Positions 25,404-34,155 are shown, numbered from the stretch's first letter. The stretch is DNA of 64,000 bases from Rhizobium sp. NFR07 (GCF_900111905.1 NZ_FOKM01000009.1:1-64000); one strand, 5' to 3'. Made by a program: numbers and translations. The notes: generated from the sequence alone by a model not told the origin.

Positions 25404-27779
25404 ATGACTCATTCCGTTGAGAGTCGTTTCATTGCGCTGATTTCTGGCGCGCTTCTTGTCGTCGTTGCACCCCTTTTTACGCTTTTCCTGACATTGTCTT
25501 CCCAGCAGGCATCCCAAAGCCTGACCGAACATGTCGATGTCGTACTGACGAGCAATTCGCAGGCGCTCGGCAAGCCCCTCTGGGATCTCGACGTCGACAG
25601 CATCGGGCAGGTCGCCCTGATGCTCGTGGCCGATCCGATGATCCATGCCGTCGACATCCGCGATACGACCGGCAAGCTGAGCGTCTTCGAAGGAGACGGC
25701 AATCCGAACAATTTCTACGGCTTCGATGCCCGCACCCGGCCGGTGCTCTACAAATCCGTCCAGGGCATTCGCGAGGTGGGAACGCTGACCGTATGGGTGC
25801 CCCAGCCGAGCTGGTTTTCCGCCCTTCACCAGATCGAATTCGCTTTCATCTCCATCTTCATCATCGCCATCCTCACCGTGTTCGGTGCCGCCGTCTTCGG
25901 CAACAGGATGATGGTCATCAAGCCGCTGATGCGACTGACCGCCGCGATCGAGGCAACCCGCCGGCTCGGCTCGCGCCATCACGTCGACTGGCGCTCCAAT
26001 GACGAGATGGGAAGGCTGGCCAAGAGCTACAACGAAATGCAGGCCCTGCTGGAGCGTGAGGAACGCGAGCTGAAGCGGGCACATGAACAATCGGTCGAGA
26101 TCTACAATCTCACGCCCGCCATGCTCTTCTCGCTGACGACCAGCGACACGATCGCCGCGGTCAGCGACTACTGGCTGCTTGCCAGCGGCTATTGCCGGGA
26201 AGAAGTGATCGGCCGTCCATTCTCCGAACTGCTTTGCCCGGCGGATCGAGCCACCTTCGAAGGACGTCGCCCGGGCGGTGATGCCGAAAGCTCACCACTG
26301 GAGATCACCGTGCGCTTCCTGCGCGGCGACGGCAGCGTCATGGATGTGCTGATTGCGGAAGCGGAGCTTGCGGGCGTCAGTGGCCATCTGACGGGCTCCC
26401 TGAGCGTCATGACCGACGTCACGCAGTTGAAGCAATCCGAACTGCGCAATCGCCAGCAGGCGATCTCGGACCATCTGACCGGCCTCCTGAACAGACAGGG
26501 CTTTGAAGGCGCGCTCGACCTCAAGATCGTCGATGCCGACCGTCAGCGAACCAAGCTCGCCTGCCTTTTCGTCGATCTCGATCGCTTCAAGTCCATCAAC
26601 GACAATCATGGCCATGCTGCGGGCGACACCGTTCTTTGCGAATTCGTGGCCCGCCTTCAGCCAATGCTGCACGAGGACGACCGTGCATCGCGTCTCGGAG
26701 GCGATGAATTTGCGATCCTGCTCGCAGGCGACGATGTCGAGGCAAGGAGCGAGGCGCTCTGCCGGAAGATCGTGGACATGCTCGAGGTACCGTTCCACCT
26801 TGCCGGTGCGACCGTGAGGCTCAGCGCCAGCGTCGGCGTCGCCTTCTATCCCCAGCATGCGTCGAGCGCAGCGGAACTTCTGCAGAAATCCGACCTTGCC
26901 ATGTATGCCCGAAAACGCGACGGCAAGAACGGCACGCAGGTCTATAACGCGGCCATCCTCGACCGCACGCGCGAGCGTGCCGAGATCGAGAGCGACATCG
27001 AGTTCGGTATCGCGGGCAACTGGTTCGAGGCGCATTTCCAGCCGATCGTGGAAATCACCACCGGCCGAACAATGGGTTTCGAAGCGCTCATGCGCATGCG
27101 CCATCCGCGTAAGGGTCTTATGTCGCCCGGTCCGCTGGTCAGCGTGGCAGAAGAGATCAGCAGCATCATAGAGATCGGCAATCTGATCCTTGAGGACGCA
27201 CTGGCAAATCTTGCCCGGACATCCCGCCTTCCGGGCCTGTCGGAGGCCTATGTTGCGGTGAACTTTTCGCCGCGCCAGTTCCAGGCGGGGCTGCCGACCC
27301 GTCTGGCCTCGCTTCTCGCACGCCACGGCATCAGGCCATCGCGCCTGGTGGTCGAGATCACCGAGGCCGTGCTGATGCACGACGACCCTGAAATCCGGCG
27401 CATCCTCGACGAGATCCATTCCTTCGGCTGCCGCATCGCGCTGGACGATTTCGGCACCGGCTATTCCTCGCTCAGTTACCTCAACCGCTTCCCCGTCGAC
27501 ATCGTGAAGATCGACCAGTCTTTCGTGCAGTCGCTGATCGGCCGGGAGCCGGATGTGGAGCGCAAGAGCCGGATGTTGATCGAGGGCATCACCACCATCT
27601 CGCACAAGATGAACTGCGCCGTCGTTGCCGAAGGCGTCGAGACGCGTCAGCAACAATTGCAATTGATGCAGATGGGCGTCGACTGCGCCCAGGGCTATTA
27701 TTTCGCCAAGCCCCAGGGCATCAAGGACCTCCTGGCCAACCTGTCTTCACGGCCGGATGAAGCGTCCCTCGCAAGCTGA
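25404..27779 (+). CDS. Membrane PAS-GGDEF-EAL cyclic-di-GMP signalling protein
   Basis: The 791-residue protein has an N-terminal helix (about 8-30), a periplasmic sensor of about 110 residues, a second helix (about 143-165), a HAMP-like segment and a PAS region. GGDEF (intact RLGGDEFAIL) and EAL (FEALMRMRH, EITEAVLM, DDFGTGYSS) domains follow. Both active sites look intact. ATG 25404 is preceded by GGGGA; a TTG at 25389 is the alternative. It lies between rplY and a periplasmic binding protein gene (56-base gap), and that binding protein might supply its ligand (speculative). Confidence 0.92.
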   Translation: MTHSVESRFIALISGALLVVVAPLFTLFLTLSSQQASQSLTEHVDVVLTSNSQALGKPLWDLDVDSIGQVALMLVADPMIHAVDIRDTTGKLSVFEGDGNPNNFYGFDARTRPVLYKSVQGIREVGTLTVWVPQPSWFSALHQIEFAFISIFIIAILTVFGAAVFGNRMMVIKPLMRLTAAIEATRRLGSRHHVDWRSNDEMGRLAKSYNEMQALLEREERELKRAHEQSVEIYNLTPAMLFSLTTSDTIAAVSDYWLLASGYCREEVIGRPFSELLCPADRATFEGRRPGGDAESSPLEITVRFLRGDGSVMDVLIAEAELAGVSGHLTGSLSVMTDVTQLKQSELRNRQQAISDHLTGLLNRQGFEGALDLKIVDADRQRTKLACLFVDLDRFKSINDNHGHAAGDTVLCEFVARLQPMLHEDDRASRLGGDEFAILLAGDDVEARSEALCRKIVDMLEVPFHLAGATVRLSASVGVAFYPQHASSAAELLQKSDLAMYARKRDGKNGTQVYNAAILDRTRERAEIESDIEFGIAGNWFEAHFQPIVEITTGRTMGFEALMRMRHPRKGLMSPGPLVSVAEEISSIIEIGNLILEDALANLARTSRLPGLSEAYVAVNFSPRQFQAGLPTRLASLLARHGIRPSRLVVEITEAVLMHDDPEIRRILDEIHSFGCRIALDDFGTGYSSLSYLNRFPVDIVKIDQSFVQSLIGREPDVERKSRMLIEGITTISHKMNCAVVAEGVETRQQQLQLMQMGVDCAQGYYFAKPQGIKDLLANLSSRPDEASLAS

Positions 27780-27835
27780 TATGCCTTGAACCACCATTTG
27801 GCAGGCCCTCACACAAACACCGTCCGAGGCATGCG

Positions 27836-28585
27836 ATGAAGAAGAAGACATTGCTGATAGGAGCGCTGGGCCTGGCATCGATGCTGGCATCACACGCCTT
27901 TGCGCAGCATGCGGTGACATTCACCACCGAAGCCTACCCGCCCCTCACCTATCGCGAGCCGGATGGCACCTATCGTGGCGCCGGCATCGAACAGGTCGGG
28001 GCGATGATGCGCAATGCCAGCATTCCTTTCACCATGGAAATCATGCCCTGGGCCCGCGCCATTGCACTGGCCGAGACCCAGCCGATGCACTGTGTCTTCG
28101 CCGCGGCCCGCACCCCCGAACGCGAGCAGAAGTTCAAATGGGTTACCCCGCTCAACGTAGATCGTAATTTCCTCGTGCGGAACGCCCAGTCCGCAGTACG
28201 TGCAGAAACCATGGACGAGGCAAAGCGCTATACGATAGGTACCCATCGCGCCGATTACACCGAAAGCCTCCTGCGCGAGCGCGGCTTTCCGACGGTCGAT
28301 CTCAGCGCCGACTTCGCGTTCACCCTGAACAAGCTTCTGGAACAGCGCATAGACATGATGCCGATGTCGGAAAGCGCCTTCGAAAAGCTTCGGGAGGATG
28401 GCAAGCCGCTCGAGAAGGTCATCCTGTTTTCCGAACAGCAGCTCGGCATCGCCTGCAACAGGGACATGCCGGACCAGATGATCGAGCGGATGCAGGACGG
28501 CTTGGACACGCTTATACGCGACAAGCGGCAGGACGCGATCCTCGAACAATATGGTGTCAGGCCACTACGCTGGTGGGCGCGGTAA
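27836..28585 (+). CDS. Periplasmic solute-binding protein, SBP family 3-like
   Basis: The 249-residue protein has a signal peptide MKKKTLLIGALGLASMLASHAFA and the two-lobed SBP_bac_3 features (FTTEAYPPLTYREPDGTYRGAG, MEIMPWARAIALAE, YTIGTHRADY). No permease or ATPase genes are nearby, so it may act with a distant ABC transporter or as an input for the adjacent GGDEF-EAL protein. The MPWARA segment recalls binding-protein-like sensors found beside c-di-GMP genes in other bacteria. The ligand is unknown. Confidence 0.8.
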   Translation: MKKKTLLIGALGLASMLASHAFAQHAVTFTTEAYPPLTYREPDGTYRGAGIEQVGAMMRNASIPFTMEIMPWARAIALAETQPMHCVFAAARTPEREQKFKWVTPLNVDRNFLVRNAQSAVRAETMDEAKRYTIGTHRADYTESLLRERGFPTVDLSADFAFTLNKLLEQRIDMMPMSESAFEKLREDGKPLEKVILFSEQQLGIACNRDMPDQMIERMQDGLDTLIRDKRQDAILEQYGVRPLRWWAR

Positions 28586-28652
28586 GCGAAAAACGGTTGA
28601 CACGACCTCTGTTTCGCGGTGGTGAACCGGTAATAGCGAACGGAGATCTTCG

Positions 28653-29375
28653 ATGCTGATCATTGCCGGCCTGGGTAATCCCGGAGCGAAATACGCGGGC
28701 AATCGCCACAATGTCGGCTTCATGGCCGTCGACGCCATCCAGCGTCGCGCGAGCTTTTCCCCATGGTCGAAGAAGTTCAAGGCGGAGATTTCCGAAGGCG
28801 AGATCGGCGGCGAAAAGGTGTTGCTGATGAAGCCTCAGACCTTCATGAACCTGTCGGGCGAATCCGTCGGCGAAGCCATGCGCTTCTACAAGCTGGAGCC
28901 GGCCAACATCATCGCCATCTATGACGAGCTCGATCTCGTGCCCGGCAGGACCCGCATCAAGACCGGCGGCGGCCATGGCGGCCATAACGGCATCAAGTCG
29001 CTCGACGCCCATTGCGGCAAGGAATATCGCCGCCTGCGCATCGGCATCGGTCATCCGGGTTCGAAGGAACAGGTTCACAACCATGTTCTGGGTGATTTCG
29101 CCAAGAGCGATCGCGTCTGGCTGGAGCCGCTGATGGATGCCATCGCCGACAATGCCGAGATGCTGGTCAAGGGTGAGGATTCCCAGCTGATGAACAAGCT
29201 GACGCTGGCGGTGGGCGGAAAGCCCGAAGCGGAAAAGCCTGCCAAGCCTGCGGCAGCAGCGAGACCGGCCGGCAAGTCTCACATCCATCAGGCCCGTGGC
29301 GGGACAAAGCCCAGCCTGCCGACGACAGGCCCTATGGCGGATATGCTGAAGAAGATGTTCGGCAACAAGGAATAA
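28653..29375 (+). CDS. pth: Peptidyl-tRNA hydrolase
   Basis: The 240-residue enzyme recycles peptidyl-tRNA by cleaving the ester bond. GLGNPGAKYAGNRHNVGF holds catalytic His19 and Asn9, QTFMNLSGESVG the substrate loop, and YDELDLVPG the catalytic Asp. The last 45 residues form an Ala/Pro/Lys-rich tail longer than in E. coli, common in rhizobia. It converges on clpS with only four bases between stops, leaving little room for a terminator. Confidence 0.96.
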   Translation: MLIIAGLGNPGAKYAGNRHNVGFMAVDAIQRRASFSPWSKKFKAEISEGEIGGEKVLLMKPQTFMNLSGESVGEAMRFYKLEPANIIAIYDELDLVPGRTRIKTGGGHGGHNGIKSLDAHCGKEYRRLRIGIGHPGSKEQVHNHVLGDFAKSDRVWLEPLMDAIADNAEMLVKGEDSQLMNKLTLAVGGKPEAEKPAKPAAAARPAGKSHIHQARGGTKPSLPTTGPMADMLKKMFGNKE

Positions 29376-29379
29376 GCGC

Positions 29380-29688
29380 CTACTCTTCCGGCTCCGTGGT
29401 GAACATCAGCGGGAAACCCGCCTCCTTGCCGAGGTCGGTCGCTTCCTTCGCCTTCGTCTCGGCAATGTCCCTGGCACAGACCACCACGACGCAGGAGCCG
29501 AGGCGATGCGCGGTCATCATCACCCTCAGCCCGGTTTCCTCGCTCATGCGGAACACGGCCTTGAGGACCATGATGACGAATTCGCGCGGCGTATAGTCGT
29601 CGTTCAGCAGAATGACCTTGTAGAGCTTGGGGCGCTCCAGCTTGGGCTTCGATTTTGTCTTGGGATCTATAACGGTATCGTCGGCCAT
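29380..29688 (-). CDS. ClpS-family N-degron adaptor (ClpS2-like)
   Basis: This 102-residue adaptor delivers N-end-rule substrates to ClpAP. It has an extended N-terminal region (PKTKSKPKLERPKLYKVILL) and the core NDDYTPREFVIMVLKAVF, whose NDD motif binds the substrate N-terminus. ARDIAETKAKEATDLGKE closes the fold. Rhizobia often have two ClpS proteins; the charged leader and isolation from clpA suggest the second type (ClpS2). AGGAGG sits 8 bases before ATG 29688. It is convergent with pth. Confidence 0.9.
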   Translation of the reverse strand: MADDTVIDPKTKSKPKLERPKLYKVILLNDDYTPREFVIMVLKAVFRMSEETGLRVMMTAHRLGSCVVVVCARDIAETKAKEATDLGKEAGFPLMFTTEPEE

Positions 29689-29786
29689 CAGCGCAACCTC
29701 CTGATGGGGCCCTGTTTAGGGCATTCGATTAACATTTATTTCGCATCACAATAGCGAGATTTCAAGGCGTAGCCGAAAGATCTCGT

Positions 29787-30185
29787 TCAGTCGGCATCAA
29801 GAACGAGGCTCCGCCGGCCTTGCGAGGCGACAACCGCCGCCGCCTTTTTGTCGAAGGTGACAAAGGTCTCTCCGCCGAGCCGCCGCCCCTGAAACTCGAT
29901 CACCCCATCGGCGAAATCGCCCCCGGCATTGAGGAAAGCAAGGCCGGCTTCGACGGCTGCACGGTCAACGACAGCTCTGGGATCGCTTACGAGCAGGCGG
30001 ATCGAATTCGCCAAATCAGAACGTGCTTCCCTGTAATTCTGTCGAGCAACCCAGACGAACTCACACAATGTCGTATTGGCAATGAAAATGCTCGCAGCAT
30101 CTGCCATCGCTGCGCGCGCCTTCGGCGATTGAACGGCGTCGTCTCCCGCCCAGGCGCGCAAAAGCACGTTCGTGTCAACGATCAT
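29787..30185 (-). CDS. vapC: VapC-type PIN-domain toxin
   Basis: The 132-residue PIN-domain RNase has its acidic sites at MIVDTNVLL (first Asp), CEFVWVAR (Glu), GGDFADGVIE (paired Asp) and TFDKKAA. VapC toxins cleave specific tRNA or rRNA. Its start overlaps the antitoxin stop by 11 bases, typical of type II modules and of translational coupling. ATG 30185 is chosen; a longer frame to 30242 runs into vapB. Confidence 0.9.
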   Translation of the reverse strand: MIVDTNVLLRAWAGDDAVQSPKARAAMADAASIFIANTTLCEFVWVARQNYREARSDLANSIRLLVSDPRAVVDRAAVEAGLAFLNAGGDFADGVIEFQGRRLGGETFVTFDKKAAAVVASQGRRSLVLDAD

Positions 30186-30450
30186 CGTCCAAACGCATCC
30201 CTTTTGACCAGCCGGCTTCGATCGAATCCTGGATTTCATCAAGCGTCAGATGAACGTTATGCGTATTCTTGAAACTGCCGAAGAATGCCTCAAGCCCACC
30301 TTCCTGGCTCGGCTTTGCGGCGGAAATCTCCAGCTTGCCGTTGGGCAGCGCCACAACCTCGATCTGATCGCCCGGCCCGACGTTGAGATGCCTTTGCAGC
30401 TCCTTCTTGAGCGTCACTTGCGCCTTGCTCGTCAATGTCAGAATGGTCAT
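30175..30450 (-). CDS. vapB: VapB antitoxin, AbrB/MazE-type
   Basis: The 91-residue antitoxin has an AbrB-type swapped-hairpin N-terminus (TLTSKAQVTLKKELQRHL, GDQIEVVALPNGKLEI). The C-terminal part (AFFGSFKNTHNVHLTLDEIQ) should wrap the toxin. AAGGAG is 9 bases upstream of ATG 30450. The module lies between clpS and ychF, next to its probable operator, and looks complete. Confidence 0.9.
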   Translation of the reverse strand: MTILTLTSKAQVTLKKELQRHLNVGPGDQIEVVALPNGKLEISAAKPSQEGGLEAFFGSFKNTHNVHLTLDEIQDSIEAGWSKGMRLDDDR

Positions 30451-30460
30451 CGGAATGTCT

Positions 30461-30493
30461 CCTTACGACAGAAGTAAGGCACATTTACCTTAC
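30461..30493. promoter_or_regulatory. Candidate vapBC operator with three half-sites
   Basis: CCTTAC (30461-30466), GTAAGG (30474-30479) and CCTTAC (30488-30493) form two overlapping inverted repeats just upstream of vapB. Spaced palindromes here are expected for autorepression by a VapBC complex. No footprint exists; it is inferred from symmetry and location. Confidence 0.6.
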
Positions 30494-30587
30494 CTGCAAG
30501 AGCCGGCTGTTGCGCAAGCCTTGACCCGCAAGACACTTTCCCCCATAGCGACTGCAAAATCAGTTCAAGCGATAGGTTTCATCCCCG

Positions 30588-31691
30588 ATGGGCTTCAAAT
30601 GCGGTATCGTCGGACTGCCCAATGTCGGCAAGTCCACTCTCTTCAACGCGCTGACCAAGACCGCCGCCGCGCAGGCCGCGAACTATCCGTTCTGCACGAT
30701 CGAGCCGAATACCGGTGAAGTGGCGGTACCGGATGCGCGCATGCAGCAGCTCGCAGCGATCGCGGGCTCCAAGGAAATCATCCCGACCCGCATCTCCTTC
30801 GTCGACATCGCCGGCCTCGTGCGTGGCGCGTCCAAGGGTGAAGGCCTGGGCAACAAGTTCCTCGCCAACATCCGCGAAGTCGATGCCGTAGTCCATGTCC
30901 TGCGCTGCTTCGAAGACGATGACATCACCCATGTCGAAGGCCGCATCAACCCGGTCGGCGATGCCGAGACGATCGAGACCGAGCTGATGCTCGCCGACCT
31001 CGAAAGCCTGGAGCGCCGCGTCGAGCAAACCCGCAAGCGCGCCACCGGCAAGGACAAGGAATCGGTCGCCCAGCTGCCGGTCATGGAAGCGGTGATCAAG
31101 CTGCTGCAGGACGGCAAGCCCGCCCGCCTTCTCCTCCAGACGCTGTCGCCGGAAGATATCGAGATCCTCAAGGGCCTGAACCTTCTGACCTCGCATCCGG
31201 TCCTCTACGTCTGCAACGTCGCCGAAGGCGATGCCGTCGACGGCAACGAGCATACGAAGGCCGTCGCCGAAATGGCGAAGAGCCAGGGCGCGGAATGCGT
31301 CATCATCTCGGCCGCGATCGAATCCGAAGTGGCCCAGCTGCCGGAAGAAGAAGCCAAGGAATTCCTCGGCGCGCTCGGTCTGGAAGAAGCCGGTCTCGAC
31401 CGCCTGATCCGCGCCGGCTACCACCTGCTCGACCTGATCACCTATTTCACCGTCGGCCCGAAGGAAACGCGTGCCTGGACGATCGTGCGCGGCACCAAGG
31501 CTCCGCAGGCCGCGGGCGTCATCCACACCGATTTCGAACGCGGCTTCATCCGTGCCTTCACCATCGGCTTTGACGACTACATCGCCTACAAGGGCGAAGT
31601 CGGCGCCAAGGAAGCCGGCAAGGGCCGCGACGAAGGCAAGGAATATGTCGTCCACGACGGCGACGTGATCCACTTCCGCTTCAACACCTAA
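30588..31691 (+). CDS. ychF: Redox-regulated ATPase YchF
   Basis: The 367-residue Obg-like P-loop protein shows GLPNVGKSTLFNALT (G1), a conserved FVDIAGLVRGASKGEGLGN (G2/G3 region), NVAEGD at the G4-like position and a C-terminal TGS domain (FTIGFDDYIAYKGEVGAK, VHDGDVIHFRF). YchF prefers ATP and affects ribosome and oxidative-stress physiology. In rhizobia it commonly follows pth; here clpS and vapBC lie between. A strong dyad follows the stop. Confidence 0.96.
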   Translation: MGFKCGIVGLPNVGKSTLFNALTKTAAAQAANYPFCTIEPNTGEVAVPDARMQQLAAIAGSKEIIPTRISFVDIAGLVRGASKGEGLGNKFLANIREVDAVVHVLRCFEDDDITHVEGRINPVGDAETIETELMLADLESLERRVEQTRKRATGKDKESVAQLPVMEAVIKLLQDGKPARLLLQTLSPEDIEILKGLNLLTSHPVLYVCNVAEGDAVDGNEHTKAVAEMAKSQGAECVIISAAIESEVAQLPEEEAKEFLGALGLEEAGLDRLIRAGYHLLDLITYFTVGPKETRAWTIVRGTKAPQAAGVIHTDFERGFIRAFTIGFDDYIAYKGEVGAKEAGKGRDEGKEYVVHDGDVIHFRFNT

Positions 31692-31701
31692 GTCTTCGAC
31701 A

Positions 31702-31737
31702 GGTGACCATGGCAGACTAACCTCTGCCATGGTCACC
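31702..31737 (+). terminator. Strong stem-loop after ychF, possible terminator without T-tract
   Basis: GGTGACCATGGCAG (31702-31715) and CTGCCATGGTCACC (31724-31737) form a perfect 14-bp inverted repeat with an 8-base loop, 10 bases after ychF and 22 before the MaoC gene. It has no T-run, so it may terminate poorly or protect mRNA ends. Confidence 0.5.
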
Positions 31738-31759
31738 GACCGATCTGCCGAGGCGCCGC

Positions 31760-32218
31760 ATGCTCTACCTCGAGGATTTCACGCCCGGCCGCGTTCTGCC
31801 GCTTGCCTCGCAGACCATCACGGCCGAAGCGATCATCGCCTTCGCCTCCGAATTCGATCCGCAGCCGATGCATCTGGACGAAGAAGCCGGCAGGACCAGC
31901 ATCCTCGGCGGACTGTCGGCCTCCGGCTGGCACACGGCGAGCGTGTTCATGCGCATGATGTATGACGGCTGGCTGGCGGATTCGACCTCCGAAGGCTCTC
32001 CCGGCATCGACTTCATGGAATGGAAAAGGCCGGTTCTTGCCGGCGACAGGCTCTCCGGCCGCTCGACGGTGATCGAGGCGAGGCGTCTGCAGTCGCGTCC
32101 CGGTATCGGCCTCGTCAGGTTCCTCCACGAAGTCACGAACCAGAATGGCGAGGTGGCGATGCGCGGCGAGAACCCGATCATGTTCCGCACCCGCACCGAC
32201 GGGAGCAACCCTGCATGA
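31760..32218 (+). CDS. MaoC-like (R)-hydratase, first of pair
   Basis: The 152-residue hot-dog protein has the hydratase motif FASEFDPQPMHLDEEAGRTS followed by GLSASGWHTASVFMR, giving the catalytic Asp and His. Such proteins hydrate trans-enoyl-CoA or remove water from 3-hydroxyacyl groups. The stop overlaps the next start (ATGA), and the two similar proteins may form a heterodimer. The substrate is unknown. Confidence 0.87.
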   Translation: MLYLEDFTPGRVLPLASQTITAEAIIAFASEFDPQPMHLDEEAGRTSILGGLSASGWHTASVFMRMMYDGWLADSTSEGSPGIDFMEWKRPVLAGDRLSGRSTVIEARRLQSRPGIGLVRFLHEVTNQNGEVAMRGENPIMFRTRTDGSNPA

Positions 32219-32682
32219 GGCTCGCAGAACTCTCACCGCCCGGCCAGACGATCGTCATCGGCTCGCTACTCTTCACCGCCGAGGACATTATCGCCTTCGC
32301 GAAGAAGTTCGACCCGCAGCCGTTTCATACGGACGCGGAGCTGGCGAAAAACTATGTCTTCGGCGCCCTCTGCGCCTCGGGCTGGCATACCTGCGCCGGC
32401 TGGATGAAGACCTATATCGCCTATCGCGATCGCGAACGTGCCCGGCTTCTCGCCGAGGGCATCGACCCGCCGAAATTCGGCCCTTCGCCCGGCTTCAAGA
32501 AGCTGCAATGGCTAAAGCCCGTTTATGGCGGCGACACGATCACCTACTCGACGGCGCTTACCGAGAGCCGTGCGCTGATGTCGCGGCCGGGCACCTTCAT
32601 CAACACATCCGCCAACGAGGGCGTCAACCAGAACGGCGAGACGGTTCTGCGTTTCCAGGGTAGCGTGCTGGAATTCGAATAG
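32215..32682 (+). CDS. MaoC-like (R)-hydratase, second of pair
   Basis: The 155-residue paralogue contains FAKKFDPQPFHTDAELAKNY with the Asp/His pair and ALCASGWHTCAGWM. An insert of about 20 residues (RERARLLAEGIDPPKFGP) distinguishes it from the first. The start is translationally coupled to the upstream gene by a four-base overlap. It probably acts in fatty-acid or polyhydroxyalkanoate metabolism (inference). Confidence 0.87.
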   Translation: MRLAELSPPGQTIVIGSLLFTAEDIIAFAKKFDPQPFHTDAELAKNYVFGALCASGWHTCAGWMKTYIAYRDRERARLLAEGIDPPKFGPSPGFKKLQWLKPVYGGDTITYSTALTESRALMSRPGTFINTSANEGVNQNGETVLRFQGSVLEFE

Positions 32683-32688
32683 AGCGTC

Positions 32689-33300
32689 CTATCGGACGGC
32701 CACGACCGCAGCCCCTGCCCCGATCATCACCGTTCCGGCCGCCCGGTTGGCGCGCCGGACAACAGCCGGACTGCGAAGCGCACGCCGCGCCCGGGTCGCC
32801 AGCATCACATGTCCGCCCACGACCAGAACTTCCACGACAAGGATTACGGCAGCCAACGTCGCACCATCGGCTGCGGTCAGCCTGGTCCCGACCACATTCG
32901 GCAGCAGCGCGATATAGAATAGCGGCATCTTGGGATTGCCGAGATTGAGCACGACACCTGCGAGATAGGAACTCCAGACACCCCGCCTCGGCTTCGCATG
33001 GAGATCCGCAACGACGGGTTTCGCGGTCCAGAGCCGGATGCCGGTCCAGACGAGATAGAGCGCACCGGCATAGCGCAGCACGGTCATCACCGCACCCATT
33101 TCGCTGGCCACCACCGACAGACCAAAAACGGCAAGGCAGAGAAACAGCAGGATGCCGGTGCAGGTCCCCGCGCCATAGGCGATCCCCGACGCCGCACCCT
33201 GTGCGATCGTACGAGCAACGATCGTCACGTTGTCGGGTCCCGGGCTGGCGGCAAAGAACAGGAAGGCGGCCGCAAAAGTCGCAAGCGCAGTGATATCCAT
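32689..33300 (-). CDS. LysE/RhtB-family amino-acid or metabolite exporter
   Basis: The 203-residue inner-membrane protein has about six hydrophobic helices and the family hallmark SPGPDNVTIV near the N-terminus plus GVVLNLGNPKMPLFYIALLP. RhtB-like exporters release amino acids such as threonine or homoserine. ATG 33300 follows GGGGGA; an ATG at 33312 would place it too close. It converges with the MaoC pair, six bases between stops. The substrate is unknown. Confidence 0.87.
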   Translation of the reverse strand: MDITALATFAAAFLFFAASPGPDNVTIVARTIAQGAASGIAYGAGTCTGILLFLCLAVFGLSVVASEMGAVMTVLRYAGALYLVWTGIRLWTAKPVVADLHAKPRRGVWSSYLAGVVLNLGNPKMPLFYIALLPNVVGTRLTAADGATLAAVILVVEVLVVGGHVMLATRARRALRSPAVVRRANRAAGTVMIGAGAAVVAVR

Positions 33301-33405
33301 CGATTCCCCCATCGGAAAGATGGAAGCCTAGCAAGCTGCGTCTATCACGCCATCCCGTGATTATAGGGGAGGTGTGCGCATTTCACGGCTTTCCAAATGC
33401 TGCCC

Positions 33406-34155
33406 TTACGGCTGGATAGCCTTGAAATGGAAGTCATATTGCCGGGTGAACCGATCGCTCAGGGTGAAGAGCCCGCCATCTGCGGTCTCGCCATCGCAAG
33501 CTTTATACTTGCGATAATAGGCCCGGCACATTGGCCAGATGACAGCGTCTTCATTCTGCTGATCGAAGAACATATGCCTGTAGGACGCATCGTCGAATTG
33601 TGTGACGCTGGCATCGTAATCGCAGAAGTATGGGGTCTTGGAGAGGGTTGCCCTCGCCTGCTGGTTCAACTTTCCGAACAGGGCGCGATGGCAGTCTTCC
33701 TTCAAACCGCATGCAAGGACCGAAGTCCGAAACGCTTCGAATGAAGAAGTCAGCGAGACGCCCGCGCCTCCACTTTCTATTTCATTTCCGACGGTCTTTT
33801 CGACGTATTCGGCGAAGCTCTTTTCAAAGTGGTTTTCCAGCCCGAGCTTGTATTTCCACATCTGCACAAAGATGAGGTCGCTATTGCATGTTCTCAGAGC
33901 GGCCTCGATGTCTTTCGTCATGCCATATTGCTGGCAAATGCCCGGAAAATTCAGGGTTATTGTATTAAGCTCGCCGCGGCCCTGGCAGACGCCGGCGACA
34001 AAATTGGGTACGGTGACCGCACAGGTTTCGGGCAGTCTTGGCTCGGCGGAGGATTGAAGCGGCGTGGATGTTTGAGCGCTTGCTTGGCGGGACATGGGCG
34101 TCATTGCGACCAATCCCATGCATACCAACAAGGTGCACCATCTCTTCAACATCAT
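33406..34155 (-). CDS. Secreted cysteine-rich protein, function unknown
   Basis: This protein of about 249 residues begins with a signal peptide (MMLKRWCTLLVCMGLVAM...) cleaved near QASAQ. The mature part has nine cysteines, a number that leaves one unpaired if disulphides form, and segments such as FPGICQQYGMTKDIEAALRTC and ALFGKLNQQARATL. I recognise no domain. The coding DNA is visibly less GC-rich than its neighbours, suggesting recent arrival. ATG 34155 is preferred to 34164 for ribosome-site spacing. Confidence 0.55.
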   Translation of the reverse strand: MMLKRWCTLLVCMGLVAMTPMSRQASAQTSTPLQSSAEPRLPETCAVTVPNFVAGVCQGRGELNTITLNFPGICQQYGMTKDIEAALRTCNSDLIFVQMWKYKLGLENHFEKSFAEYVEKTVGNEIESGGAGVSLTSSFEAFRTSVLACGLKEDCHRALFGKLNQQARATLSKTPYFCDYDASVTQFDDASYRHMFFDQQNEDAVIWPMCRAYYRKYKACDGETADGGLFTLSDRFTRQYDFHFKAIQP

